DNA of 5,985 bases from Candidatus Woesebacteria bacterium (lineage in GTDB: Bacteria > Patescibacteriota > Microgenomatia > UBA1406 > GWC2-37-13), in assembly GCA_017993865.1 (NCBI GenBank), contig JAGOLU010000055.1, forward strand, positions 1 to 5,985. Direction: 5' to 3'. Below the pieces are notes generated by a model. It ran no database searches. It was not told the DNA's origin and was given only the letters and a program-made list of their open reading frames with translations. The translations under genes and the position numbers were made by a program. Shown here piece after piece: positions 1 to 5,740 of the stretch. Each line of letters opens with the position of its first letter. Positions within the stretch are counted from its first letter, which is position 1.

Positions 1-10
1 GGTCAGACAT
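1..10 (-). CDS. Possible 5' end of a further leftward gene (partial)
   Basis: Read on the minus strand, the left edge shows TATAAT (22 to 17), six bases, then ATG TCT GAC leaving the window at position 1, so only Met-Ser-Asp is visible. A second, overlapping ATG at 18 would read Met-Glu-Ser-Cys-Leu-Thr in another frame. The call rests on the promoter-like box at leaderless distance, which is also seen at uvrB and the PEP-synthase-like gene, and on the GerMN gene ending just upstream at 29. Product unknown; the start is uncertain and the gene may not exist. Confidence 0.25.
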
Positions 11-16
11 GACTCC

Positions 17-22
17 ATTATA
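17..22 (-). promoter_or_regulatory. Putative -10 box for the gene leaving the left edge
   Basis: The minus strand carries an exact TATAAT six bases before an ATG at position 10. Bacterial transcription usually starts about 6-8 nt after the -10 hexamer, so the mRNA would begin at or next to that ATG. No -35 box is apparent in the adjoining end of the GerMN gene. The GGAG between box and ATG is too close to the ATG for a normal Shine-Dalgarno site. Confidence 0.4.
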
Positions 23-28
23 TCAGTA

Positions 29-673
29 CTAGTAGGTACAATCGTTGGTTGATGTGAGCTCCGATCCATCAAGACAGTTACCGTCCTTGTTGAGAATTTG
101 GACTTTTTGTATCTTTTCGAATTGGATTAATGTCTTACGAATCTCTTCGGCAATAAGAGATGCGCTCCAGTTTTGAGTTAGATTCATGTCGCGACAGAAT
201 TTTACTTCTGCAAGATAGTTTTCTGTATCAAGATTGAGTGTGAAGTTTCGAATCCCACAATCAGATTTCCCGTTAAGAATGGCGAAGTAGTTTTCGCCGA
301 ATGTTGGCCGAAAACCAGCCTCTATTTCTTCGGCTGTTGGTCCACGGATTATTTCTTCGAGCGCAAAGGTTGCAACATCATTGCGTGGCGTAAATCGCTC
401 AACCGATGAAGTGTATACCACAGTCCCTGGTTGGTTGAATTTATCATCACTAAACATGTTGACTGTGGTTGCATACATATTGATCTTCGTGGGCGCTACA
501 TCGAGCATATCTACTTCAGATTTTGCGAAAAAGCTCACGCGCCCCTTGCTACCAGGCATGAGTGGCAACTCATCGATGATGTCCAGGCTTTTGAATAAAT
601 ACGTAGCACCAAGAAACAGCAAACCTAAGAGCATGCCTGTGATAAGGATAATCGGAATGTATTTGGTTTTCAT
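29..673 (-). CDS. Membrane-anchored GerMN-domain protein
   Basis: A 214-residue protein, read from ATG at 673 to TAG. A hydrophobic segment at residues 6-27 after a short basic N-terminus (MKTKY) predicts a single membrane anchor or uncleaved signal, with the rest outside the membrane. The soluble part resembles the GerMN domain known from spore-germination protein GerM: a strand around residues 63-75, the motif FALEEIIRGPTAEEIEAGF at 103-121, and a C-terminal helix and strand, IRKTLIQFEKIQKVQI, at 178-193. Four cysteines (139, 160, 200, 212) lie in the presumed extracytoplasmic part and could form two disulfides. The gene follows ruvA by 18 nt. A TTG at 688 in the same frame would add five residues and leave only 3 nt after the ruvA stop; neither start has a Shine-Dalgarno site. 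The domain is also found in non-sporulating bacteria, where its role is unclear, so I infer an envelope role and not germination. Confidence 0.8.
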   Translation of the reverse strand: MKTKYIPIILITGMLLGLLFLGATYLFKSLDIIDELPLMPGSKGRVSFFAKSEVDMLDVAPTKINMYATTVNMFSDDKFNQPGTVVYTSSVERFTPRNDVATFALEEIIRGPTAEEIEAGFRPTFGENYFAILNGKSDCGIRNFTLNLDTENYLAEVKFCRDMNLTQNWSASLIAEEIRKTLIQFEKIQKVQILNKDGNCLDGSELTSTNDCTY

Positions 674-691
674 ACGAGGAATACACAATAG

Positions 692-1255
692 TTATCTCTG
701 TTGCAAAGCCTCTGTTATTTGTTTCTCTACTGGGAGTTGGTTGTCTACCGATTTCAACATTTCACGTGCATCAGTCACCTTGTAGCCGAGCGCAATCAAA
801 GCATCAAGCGCATCGGTATTTACGGGCGTTTCGATGAGGGAACCCACATCCAAATCTGTTTTGAGTTTGCTGGAGAGTTCAAGTAGTATTTTCTGAGCGG
901 TCTTTTTACCCAAACCAGGCACATCGGTAAACGATTGTACGTCCTTCTGATGGACTGCATTAATAATTGATGATGTTGCCATGCGACTTATCACCCCATG
1001 GGCCGTTTTGGGGCCAACACCATCAACAGACAGCAACATATGAAACATATTGTGTTGTTCCTTTGAGTCAAACCCATAAAGAACGTGTTGATCCTCTCGA
1101 ATTTGTAAGTACGTATATATCTCAACCTCTGCCGGAATGGATTGAGCGAGCATTGAGGGGGTTAGATACACTCGATAGGCAATGCCCCCTGCTGTTTCGA
1201 CAAGACCCTCGGTACCTTCAATTTCTGTAAGTTTTCCTTTAATTTTTCCGATCAT
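692..1255 (-). CDS. ruvA: Holliday junction branch migration protein RuvA
   Basis: RuvA binds four-way DNA junctions as a tetramer and loads the RuvB ATPase for branch migration in recombinational repair, in the cytoplasm. All three parts are visible in 187 residues (the family is usually about 190-205): the N-terminal OB-fold (1-62) with the acidic-pin pair E54-D55 in QIREDQHVLYGF; the tandem helix-hairpin-helix domain with SVDGVGPKTA (76-85) and DVPGLGKKTAQKI (111-123); and the short C-terminal RuvB-binding domain (about 147-187) with LDALIALGYKVTDAREML. The start MIGKIKG is the normal RuvA N-terminus and fixes ATG at 1255. No Shine-Dalgarno site precedes it. It lies 67 nt after the PEP-synthase-like gene and directly before the GerMN gene, probably co-transcribed with at least the latter. 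ruvB and ruvC are not in the window. No LexA-type operator is recognisable upstream. Confidence 0.97.
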   Translation of the reverse strand: MIGKIKGKLTEIEGTEGLVETAGGIAYRVYLTPSMLAQSIPAEVEIYTYLQIREDQHVLYGFDSKEQHNMFHMLLSVDGVGPKTAHGVISRMATSSIINAVHQKDVQSFTDVPGLGKKTAQKILLELSSKLKTDLDVGSLIETPVNTDALDALIALGYKVTDAREMLKSVDNQLPVEKQITEALQQR

Positions 1256-1322
1256 AATGAGTATTTATTGCTATTTGAGGGTCGCAATATCGTAACATGG
1301 AATGGTCTCATCGCCCCAAGAG

Positions 1323-2246
1323 CTATATTTGCTTCAGTTTTGTGACATATATAATGCCATTTTCGAGCGTCCAATATACCTTTTGGGGGAAATAGAGTTT
1401 CTTTTCAATATCTTTTGCCAGATAACCTATTTTCATGATGAGCGAGTCAGGAAGTGTTTGTCTTTTTCCTTCTTCTTCGTGTATAGATATGCGTTTATAT
1501 TCATTGCCTTTGAGAACATATTTGTAGGGTTGCGAAAGTACGTGTCTGTGAATGATTTTCATGGAATCTTTCTCAAGCACATATACATCTCCTGTCTCCT
1601 CGAGTGCCTGTGCACCAATATTCCCATATACAACCATCTGTCTCATGTCTGATCGGGTCTGGTTTATGGTTTCGCAATATCCTGAGAACTGACCATTTTG
1701 AACTCGTTGAACCAAGATGCTCGGCAGGTCCAGAGGCCTGCCTTGCGCAATGTTTTGTTGCAAGTATTGCGTGACAACCAAGCTTATCGAGTGAAGTACG
1801 CTTTGCTCACCTGAGCTTATCAAGGAGATGGTCGAGTAGGGTAAAGACGATATACGAACAACCATGGGTGCATACACATGCTTTAAAATGCCCACCGCCT
1901 TGTGGAGATCAGAAACATGCATGCGCAAGTATGTTCGTTCTTTCTCTGAAATATGTTCGTATGCATCGATGATCTGCTTAGTGAACTGGTGAGGGATCTT
2001 TACGCGGTCGATGATTTTGTGAACAAGGGTTTGTGTGTGGAGTACCTCGGCGGGGTCGTGGTCGTGCGTGAATTCAAACAAGGGGATGAGTTTTTCTTGA
2101 ACTTTAAGATTGAGAAAAGTTGAATGTAGTACAGAACGAGGTACCACAAACCCATACGGCATAGGCAACCCTAGATCAAGGGCCTTAGCATGCACATCCA
2201 CATCTTTGTCGATATAATCGGCGAGCCAAACCACTTTTGAATCCAT
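1323..2246 (-). CDS. Solitary degenerate PEP synthase/PPDK-type ATP-grasp (PEP/pyruvate-binding) domain protein
   Basis: A 307-residue protein matching only the N-terminal nucleotide-binding domain of PEP synthase or pyruvate phosphate dikinase. Family landmarks appear in order: VVWLADYIDKD (5-15); GLPMPYGFVV (26-35), like the usual GLPVPPGFVV; VVRISS (129-134) for VAVRSSA; LVQRVQNGQFSG (178-189) for the VQxMVxxxxSG strand; GNIGAQALEETGDVYVLEK (208-226) for the GLGE...PDxYxVxK segment; and VYWTLENGIIYV (290-301) at the position of IEWAxxGxLYIVQSRP. The phosphohistidine swivelling domain and PEP-binding barrel are absent, so it cannot be a complete PEP synthase. Catalytic features also look lost: the GGKGANL loop is shortened, ED after RSSA is missing, the Glu of EW is Tyr, and the Gln/Arg of QSRP are Thr/Leu. 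It may be a pseudoenzyme or a divergent ATP-grasp. ATG at 2246 is chosen because MDSKVVWL matches family N-termini and TATTAT lies 7 nt upstream; ATG at 2255 and TTG at 2282 are alternatives in frame. Stop is TAG. Confidence 0.75.
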   Translation of the reverse strand: MDSKVVWLADYIDKDVDVHAKALDLGLPMPYGFVVPRSVLHSTFLNLKVQEKLIPLFEFTHDHDPAEVLHTQTLVHKIIDRVKIPHQFTKQIIDAYEHISEKERTYLRMHVSDLHKAVGILKHVYAPMVVRISSLPYSTISLISSGEQSVLHSISLVVTQYLQQNIAQGRPLDLPSILVQRVQNGQFSGYCETINQTRSDMRQMVVYGNIGAQALEETGDVYVLEKDSMKIIHRHVLSQPYKYVLKGNEYKRISIHEEEGKRQTLPDSLIMKIGYLAKDIEKKLYFPQKVYWTLENGIIYVTKLKQI

Positions 2247-2253
2247 ACTTATC

Positions 2254-2259
2254 ATAATA
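2254..2259 (-). promoter_or_regulatory. Putative -10 box for the PEP-synthase-like gene
   Basis: The minus strand reads TATTAT (5 of 6 matches to TATAAT), then GATAAGT, then ATG at 2246. The 7-nt gap would place the transcription start at the ATG, giving a leaderless mRNA whose product starts MDSKVVWL. A competing AT-rich box, TATATT at 2322-2317 on the same strand, would instead give a leader of about 60 nt. No -35 element is evident for either. Confidence 0.3.
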
Positions 2260-2320
2260 GAAGGTTGATATTCGAAAGGCAAGAGAGAACGTACACACTG
2301 TGCCCTATGTGTCGATAATA

Positions 2321-2326
2321 TATGAT
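2321..2326 (+). promoter_or_regulatory. Putative -10 box for the dedA-DUF1361 transcript
   Basis: TATGAT (5 of 6 matches to TATAAT) in an AT-rich stretch of the divergent intergenic region. Transcription would begin near 2333-2335 and leave a leader of about 65 nt before the DedA start at 2400. No -35 match is found 16-18 nt upstream. It overlaps AT-rich sequence that could also serve as a promoter on the opposite strand. Confidence 0.35.
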
Positions 2327-2399
2327 AAAATGGTCGTTCGCACAGACAATGATGTATGCTGGTTGGCAGCCTGTCACATTACCAATTCTTAGTTGAATT

Positions 2400-3050
2400 A
2401 TGCATTTTGACCTCATCGAAATACTTAGGTCGTTTGGACCATATGCAATGTTTGCAATATGGGGCATAGTGTTTGCAGAATCGGGACTTTTTTTTGGATT
2501 TTTCTTACCTGGAGACAGTCTCTTGTTTACTGCTGGCGTACTCGCATCGCAAGGGTTTATGCCCATTGTTGCATTGGCAGGAGGATGTTTTATTGCTGCG
2601 GTGCTCGGTGATTCGGTAGGGTACTGGTTTGGTCACAAATTTGGGCGTAAAATATTCGAAGAAGAAAAGCTGCCACTCGTAAAAAAACATCATATAGAAA
2701 CAGCCGAGGCTTTTTACAAAAAACACGGGAAAAAAACTATTATTCTTGCGCGCTTTGTGCCTATTGTGCGAACGTTTGCCCCCATTGTGGCAGGTATCGG
2801 TAGCATGAATTACCAAACATTTATCAGCTACAATCTCGTGGGGGGGTTCTCGTGGGGAGTCGGAATGACTCTTGCGGGATATTTTCTTGGGAGTCTGATC
2901 CCTGCAGATGATGTTGATAAATATTTGTTGCCAATCGTGGCGATAATTATTATTATCTCGGTAGTGCCAGCCATCTGGCATGTGATAGCTGATAAAAAGG
3001 AGCAAAAAACAAACAAAGAGAAACTTACCGCCGATAAAAAGTCTTCGTAA
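2400..3050 (+). CDS. DedA-family integral membrane protein (SNARE-associated/VTT domain)
   Basis: A 216-residue polytopic inner-membrane protein of typical DedA length. It has the re-entrant N-terminal segment FAESGLFFGFFLPGD (25-39), the glycine-spaced stretch DSVGYWFGHKFGRK (71-84), the signature ARFVPIVRTFAPIVAG (117-132), hydrophobic segments around 137-168 and 176-195, and a lysine-rich cytoplasmic tail (about 198-216). E27, D39, R118 and R124 have the same spacing as E39, D51, R130 and R136, reported as essential in E. coli YqjA, so the transport core looks intact. DedA proteins are proton-coupled envelope transporters; some members recycle undecaprenyl phosphate across the membrane. 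The substrate here cannot be told from sequence. The ATG is bounded by an in-frame TGA at 2394-2396, so no longer start is possible. No Shine-Dalgarno site precedes it. DUF1361 follows 18 nt downstream. Confidence 0.93.
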   Translation: MHFDLIEILRSFGPYAMFAIWGIVFAESGLFFGFFLPGDSLLFTAGVLASQGFMPIVALAGGCFIAAVLGDSVGYWFGHKFGRKIFEEEKLPLVKKHHIETAEAFYKKHGKKTIILARFVPIVRTFAPIVAGIGSMNYQTFISYNLVGGFSWGVGMTLAGYFLGSLIPADDVDKYLLPIVAIIIIISVVPAIWHVIADKKEQKTNKEKLTADKKSS

Positions 3051-3068
3051 CTTCGATTCCCAGACCTA

Positions 3069-3665
3069 ATGACTATGGATACTGTTCAATCACTTGGCTT
3101 CTTCTCTCATAACATAGTGTGGATGGGGTGGAACACGCTCCTCGCCATCGTACCTATGGTATTGGCAAGAGTTCTGCAAAAATCCATCTCGAAATTTGGA
3201 CAGTCCTTGCTGTTGGTCTTATGGTTAGCTTTTCTCCCAAACACACTCTACATGATCACTGACGTTATTCACCTTTTTAATCCTCGATTCGGACAGATGA
3301 CTGTGCTTTTTAAGCTCCTCGGAATTGCCCTTTATTTTGGTGTTTTTGTAATCGCGGTGACCTCATTTGTTTTAGCAATGAGACCGGTGCTCCATAAATA
3401 TCGATCAAGAATTCAGCGTCTCAGCACTCACTTTCGAATCGTGCTGTTCATTGTTTTTTCACTTCTTATGGGTTTTGCAATCGGCATGGGAAGATTCAAG
3501 CGGACGAACACCTGGTACTTATTGACGCAACCAATACGAGTGATCCAAGATATCGTTGCGTCGCTCACTGATCCGGTAGTTCTTTGGTTGGCGGTGTGGT
3601 ACGCTCTGGGGGCATTTGTCATAGTCATCATCACGAGTCGGCATGTATTTTCCAACGAACCCTAA
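3069..3665 (+). CDS. DUF1361-family polytopic membrane protein
   Basis: A 198-residue hydrophobic protein with about five predicted membrane segments (approximately 18-37, 46-63, 82-104, 122-140 and 169-189). Family-like landmarks are WNTLLAIVPMVLA (21-33), LWLAFLPNTLYMITDVIHL (51-69) and GMGRFKRTNTWYLLTQP (139-155), which correspond to the conserved WN, WLxFxPNxxYxxTD and GRxxRxNSW motifs of DUF1361. The biochemical function of this family is not known. The gene begins 18 nt after the DedA stop with no promoter-like box between, so the two are probably co-transcribed, which suggests but does not prove a linked envelope function. An in-frame ATG at 3075 is an alternative start two codons later; neither has a Shine-Dalgarno site. 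Stop is TAA, 51 nt before uvrB. Confidence 0.85.
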   Translation: MTMDTVQSLGFFSHNIVWMGWNTLLAIVPMVLARVLQKSISKFGQSLLLVLWLAFLPNTLYMITDVIHLFNPRFGQMTVLFKLLGIALYFGVFVIAVTSFVLAMRPVLHKYRSRIQRLSTHFRIVLFIVFSLLMGFAIGMGRFKRTNTWYLLTQPIRVIQDIVASLTDPVVLWLAVWYALGAFVIVIITSRHVFSNEP

Positions 3666-3701
3666 AGCGTCTACTCCTCACACCTGGAGCCCCAAGTCAA
3701 C

Positions 3702-3707
3702 TATAAT
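3702..3707 (+). promoter_or_regulatory. Putative -10 box giving leaderless or near-leaderless uvrB mRNA
   Basis: An exact TATAAT ends nine bases before the uvrB ATG at 3717. Transcription starting 7-9 nt after it would begin at 3714-3717, so the mRNA would have a leader of 0-3 nt. No good -35 hexamer exists 16-18 nt upstream, and no LexA-type palindrome is seen between 3666 and 3716, so SOS control is not supported by visible sequence. Confidence 0.5.
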
Positions 3708-3716
3708 ATACTCTGT

Positions 3717-5738
3717 ATGTTTGTCCTTTCGTCAAAATTTTCACCTACCGGAGATCAACCACAAGCCATTGAAAAGTTGGTGAATGGAATAAAGAAAGAT
3801 CAGAAAGATCAAGTCCTTCTTGGGGTTACGGGTTCGGGGAAAACTTTCACCATCGCCAACGTTATCCAAAAACTGCAGATGCCGACTCTCGTCATATCAC
3901 ATAATAAGACTCTTGCAGGCCAACTTTATCAAGAATTTCGTGATTTCTTCCCCGACAATGCTGTTTCGTACTTTGTGTCATACTACGACTACTACCAACC
4001 TGAAGCCTATATCCCCAGTTCCGACACATACATCGAAAAAGAAGCGCAAATAAACGACCAAATAGACAAGCTTCGGTTGCAATCGACTGCAAACATTCTT
4101 ACGAGGAAAGACGCGATCGTCGTGGCTTCAGTCAGCTGCATATACAACATAGGTAGTCCAGACGCATGGCAAAATCTGATGCTCCCTATCAGCGTGGGAG
4201 ATACTGCAAATTGGCATGAGCTCTCGCGTAAGCTGGTTGATCTGCAATATATGCGGTCCGAATTTGAATTCCGCCGCGGAACCTTTCGGGTGCGTGGCAC
4301 CTATATGGATGTCTACCCCGCATACGAAGACTATTGCTATCGTCTCGAAAGCGATCTTGGCAAGATTAGTGAGATATCGACGATAGACCCACTCACCGGA
4401 AAACGTATAGCGCACAAGCAAGCTCACCTGACATCAGTGGTAATTTCTCCCGCAAAGCATAACATTACGAGTTCGCCTGCATTTTCTCAGGCCGAAGCCC
4501 AAATTCGCCATGACCTTGCGGTCGAGTCTGTCGCGCTCAAAAAAGCCGGCAAAGAACTTGAGGCACACAGATTGACGCAAAAAGTAAACTACGACTTAGA
4601 ACTTATAAAAGAAGTGGGTTATGTGAATGGGATTGAAAACTACAGCCGATATTTCGATGGACGCAACCCCGGCGATCCACCCTACGGTCTGCTTGACTAT
4701 TTCCACAAAGCCTATGGCAACGACTTTCTGGTTTGTATCGACGAAAGTCACATGACTGTTCCGCAAATTAGAGGGATGTATAACGGCGACCACTCGCGTA
4801 AACAAACTCTCATCGATTTTGGATTTCGTCTCCGATCTGCATTCGATAATAGGCCTGCGACATTCGATGAGTTTTATCCGAAGGCTCCGCACATCATTTA
4901 TATCTCGGCCACCCCAAATGCGTGGGAGGTTGATAGAAGCAGTGTGGTCGAACAACTTATTCGACCAACGGGCATTGTCGACCCTCAGATTACCATTCGC
5001 CCTGCCGCCGGAGAAATTCCTGACGTTATCACAGAAATTGAAAAACGCGCTGCACTCCATGAACGAGTTTTGGTTACTACACTGACAAAAAAAACTGCAG
5101 AAGATCTCACAGAGTATGTCAAAGAGAAAGGTATCAAAGCCGCATATCTTCATTCAGATATTCATACGCTTGAGCGCTCAGACGTGCTCGATAATTTGAG
5201 AAACAATACGTTCGACGTACTGATTGGAGTGAATCTGCTGCGAGAAGGTCTTGATCTTCCAGAGGTGACGCTTGTTGCAATACTCGATGCAGATAAAGAA
5301 GGATTTCTCAGGTCTCGCACCGCCCTTACCCAAACAATGGGGCGAGCTGCGCGCAACGTTCGTGGTGAGGTAATCATGTATGCAGATGTGGTGACAAAAA
5401 GTATGAAAGAGGCAATTGCTGAGATTGATCGTCGGAGAGCGCACCAGGAGCAATACAATAGAGAACACAATATTACCCCAGAGTCCATACAAAAGTCCAT
5501 TCGAGAGAGAATAGTAGAAAAGACAGAAAACCCCGCAGACCTCATAGACGCGAATTACAAAAAAGATTCTTCGTTTAATTATGAGTTTTTGCAGGGTATA
5601 AGTCCCGATTCACTCACACCCTACGATCGAGCAAAACTTCTCAAAAAGCTGGAGCGTGAGATGAAACGACGCGCTGAAATGATGGACTTTGAAGCAGCGA
5701 TTGCAATTCGAGATAAGGTGAAGTTATTAAAAAAGTAA
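3717..5738 (+). CDS. uvrB: UvrABC excinuclease subunit B
   Basis: UvrB is the damage-verifying helicase-like subunit of nucleotide excision repair. It is loaded by UvrA, opens DNA at the lesion and recruits UvrC for incision. The 673-residue protein is full length and canonical. Visible parts are the N-terminal FSPTGDQPQAI (8-18); Walker A GVTGSGKT (36-43); the lesion-probing beta-hairpin YFVSYYDYYQPEAYIPSSDT (85-104) with Tyr89, 90, 92 and 93; the UvrA-interaction domain around 150-250; ENYSRYFDGRNPGDPP (307-322); Walker B DESH (342-345); SATP (397-400); RVLVTTLTKKTAEDLTEY (450-467); motif V GVNLLREGLDLPEV (504-517); motif VI QTMGRAARNVRG (539-550); and the C-terminal UVR motif that contacts UvrC (about 637-672). 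The ATG at 3717 gives the normal N-terminus, and a TATAAT box lies 9 nt upstream with no Shine-Dalgarno site. The TAA stop faces the stop of a convergent gene 2 nt away. Confidence 0.99.
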   Translation: MFVLSSKFSPTGDQPQAIEKLVNGIKKDQKDQVLLGVTGSGKTFTIANVIQKLQMPTLVISHNKTLAGQLYQEFRDFFPDNAVSYFVSYYDYYQPEAYIPSSDTYIEKEAQINDQIDKLRLQSTANILTRKDAIVVASVSCIYNIGSPDAWQNLMLPISVGDTANWHELSRKLVDLQYMRSEFEFRRGTFRVRGTYMDVYPAYEDYCYRLESDLGKISEISTIDPLTGKRIAHKQAHLTSVVISPAKHNITSSPAFSQAEAQIRHDLAVESVALKKAGKELEAHRLTQKVNYDLELIKEVGYVNGIENYSRYFDGRNPGDPPYGLLDYFHKAYGNDFLVCIDESHMTVPQIRGMYNGDHSRKQTLIDFGFRLRSAFDNRPATFDEFYPKAPHIIYISATPNAWEVDRSSVVEQLIRPTGIVDPQITIRPAAGEIPDVITEIEKRAALHERVLVTTLTKKTAEDLTEYVKEKGIKAAYLHSDIHTLERSDVLDNLRNNTFDVLIGVNLLREGLDLPEVTLVAILDADKEGFLRSRTALTQTMGRAARNVRGEVIMYADVVTKSMKEAIAEIDRRRAHQEQYNREHNITPESIQKSIRERIVEKTENPADLIDANYKKDSSFNYEFLQGISPDSLTPYDRAKLLKKLEREMKRRAEMMDFEAAIAIRDKVKLLKK

Positions 5739-5740
5739 AT

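Noticed and set aside
1256..1322. Terminator or operator in the 67-nt gap before ruvA
   Set aside because: The only structure seen is TATTGC (1266-1271) with GCAATA (1284-1289), a 6-bp stem with a 12-nt loop, AT-rich and without a T-run; too weak to call.
1931..1960. Direct repeat ATGTTCGT at 1931-1938 and 1953-1960
   Set aside because: Two 8-base copies inside a coding gene, with no further copies or symmetry; consistent with chance.
2330..2392. 20-codon frame starting at the ATG that overlaps the dedA promoter-like box
   Set aside because: The ATG lies within the -10 region and would be upstream of or at the expected transcription start; composition is unremarkable and its stop does not couple to dedA.
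2394..2396. UGA recoded as glycine, extending DedA upstream in frame
   Set aside because: No other gene in the window has an internal in-frame UGA, including the 673-codon uvrB, whereas organisms with this reassignment use UGA for glycine often. The N-terminus from 2400 is already normal for DedA.
2505..3005. 166-codon open frame on the minus strand inside the dedA gene
   Set aside because: It lies fully antisense to a confidently identified DedA protein, and its translation (rich in His, Lys, Arg and Cys) resembles no family.
3666..3716. SOS (LexA) operator upstream of uvrB
   Set aside because: Neither a CTGT-N8-ACAG nor a GAAC-N4-GTTC type palindrome is present in this gap.
4596..5153. 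185-codon minus-strand open frame inside uvrB
   Set aside because: Antisense shadow of the canonical UvrB helicase core; the translation is phenylalanine- and cysteine-rich with no recognisable motif.
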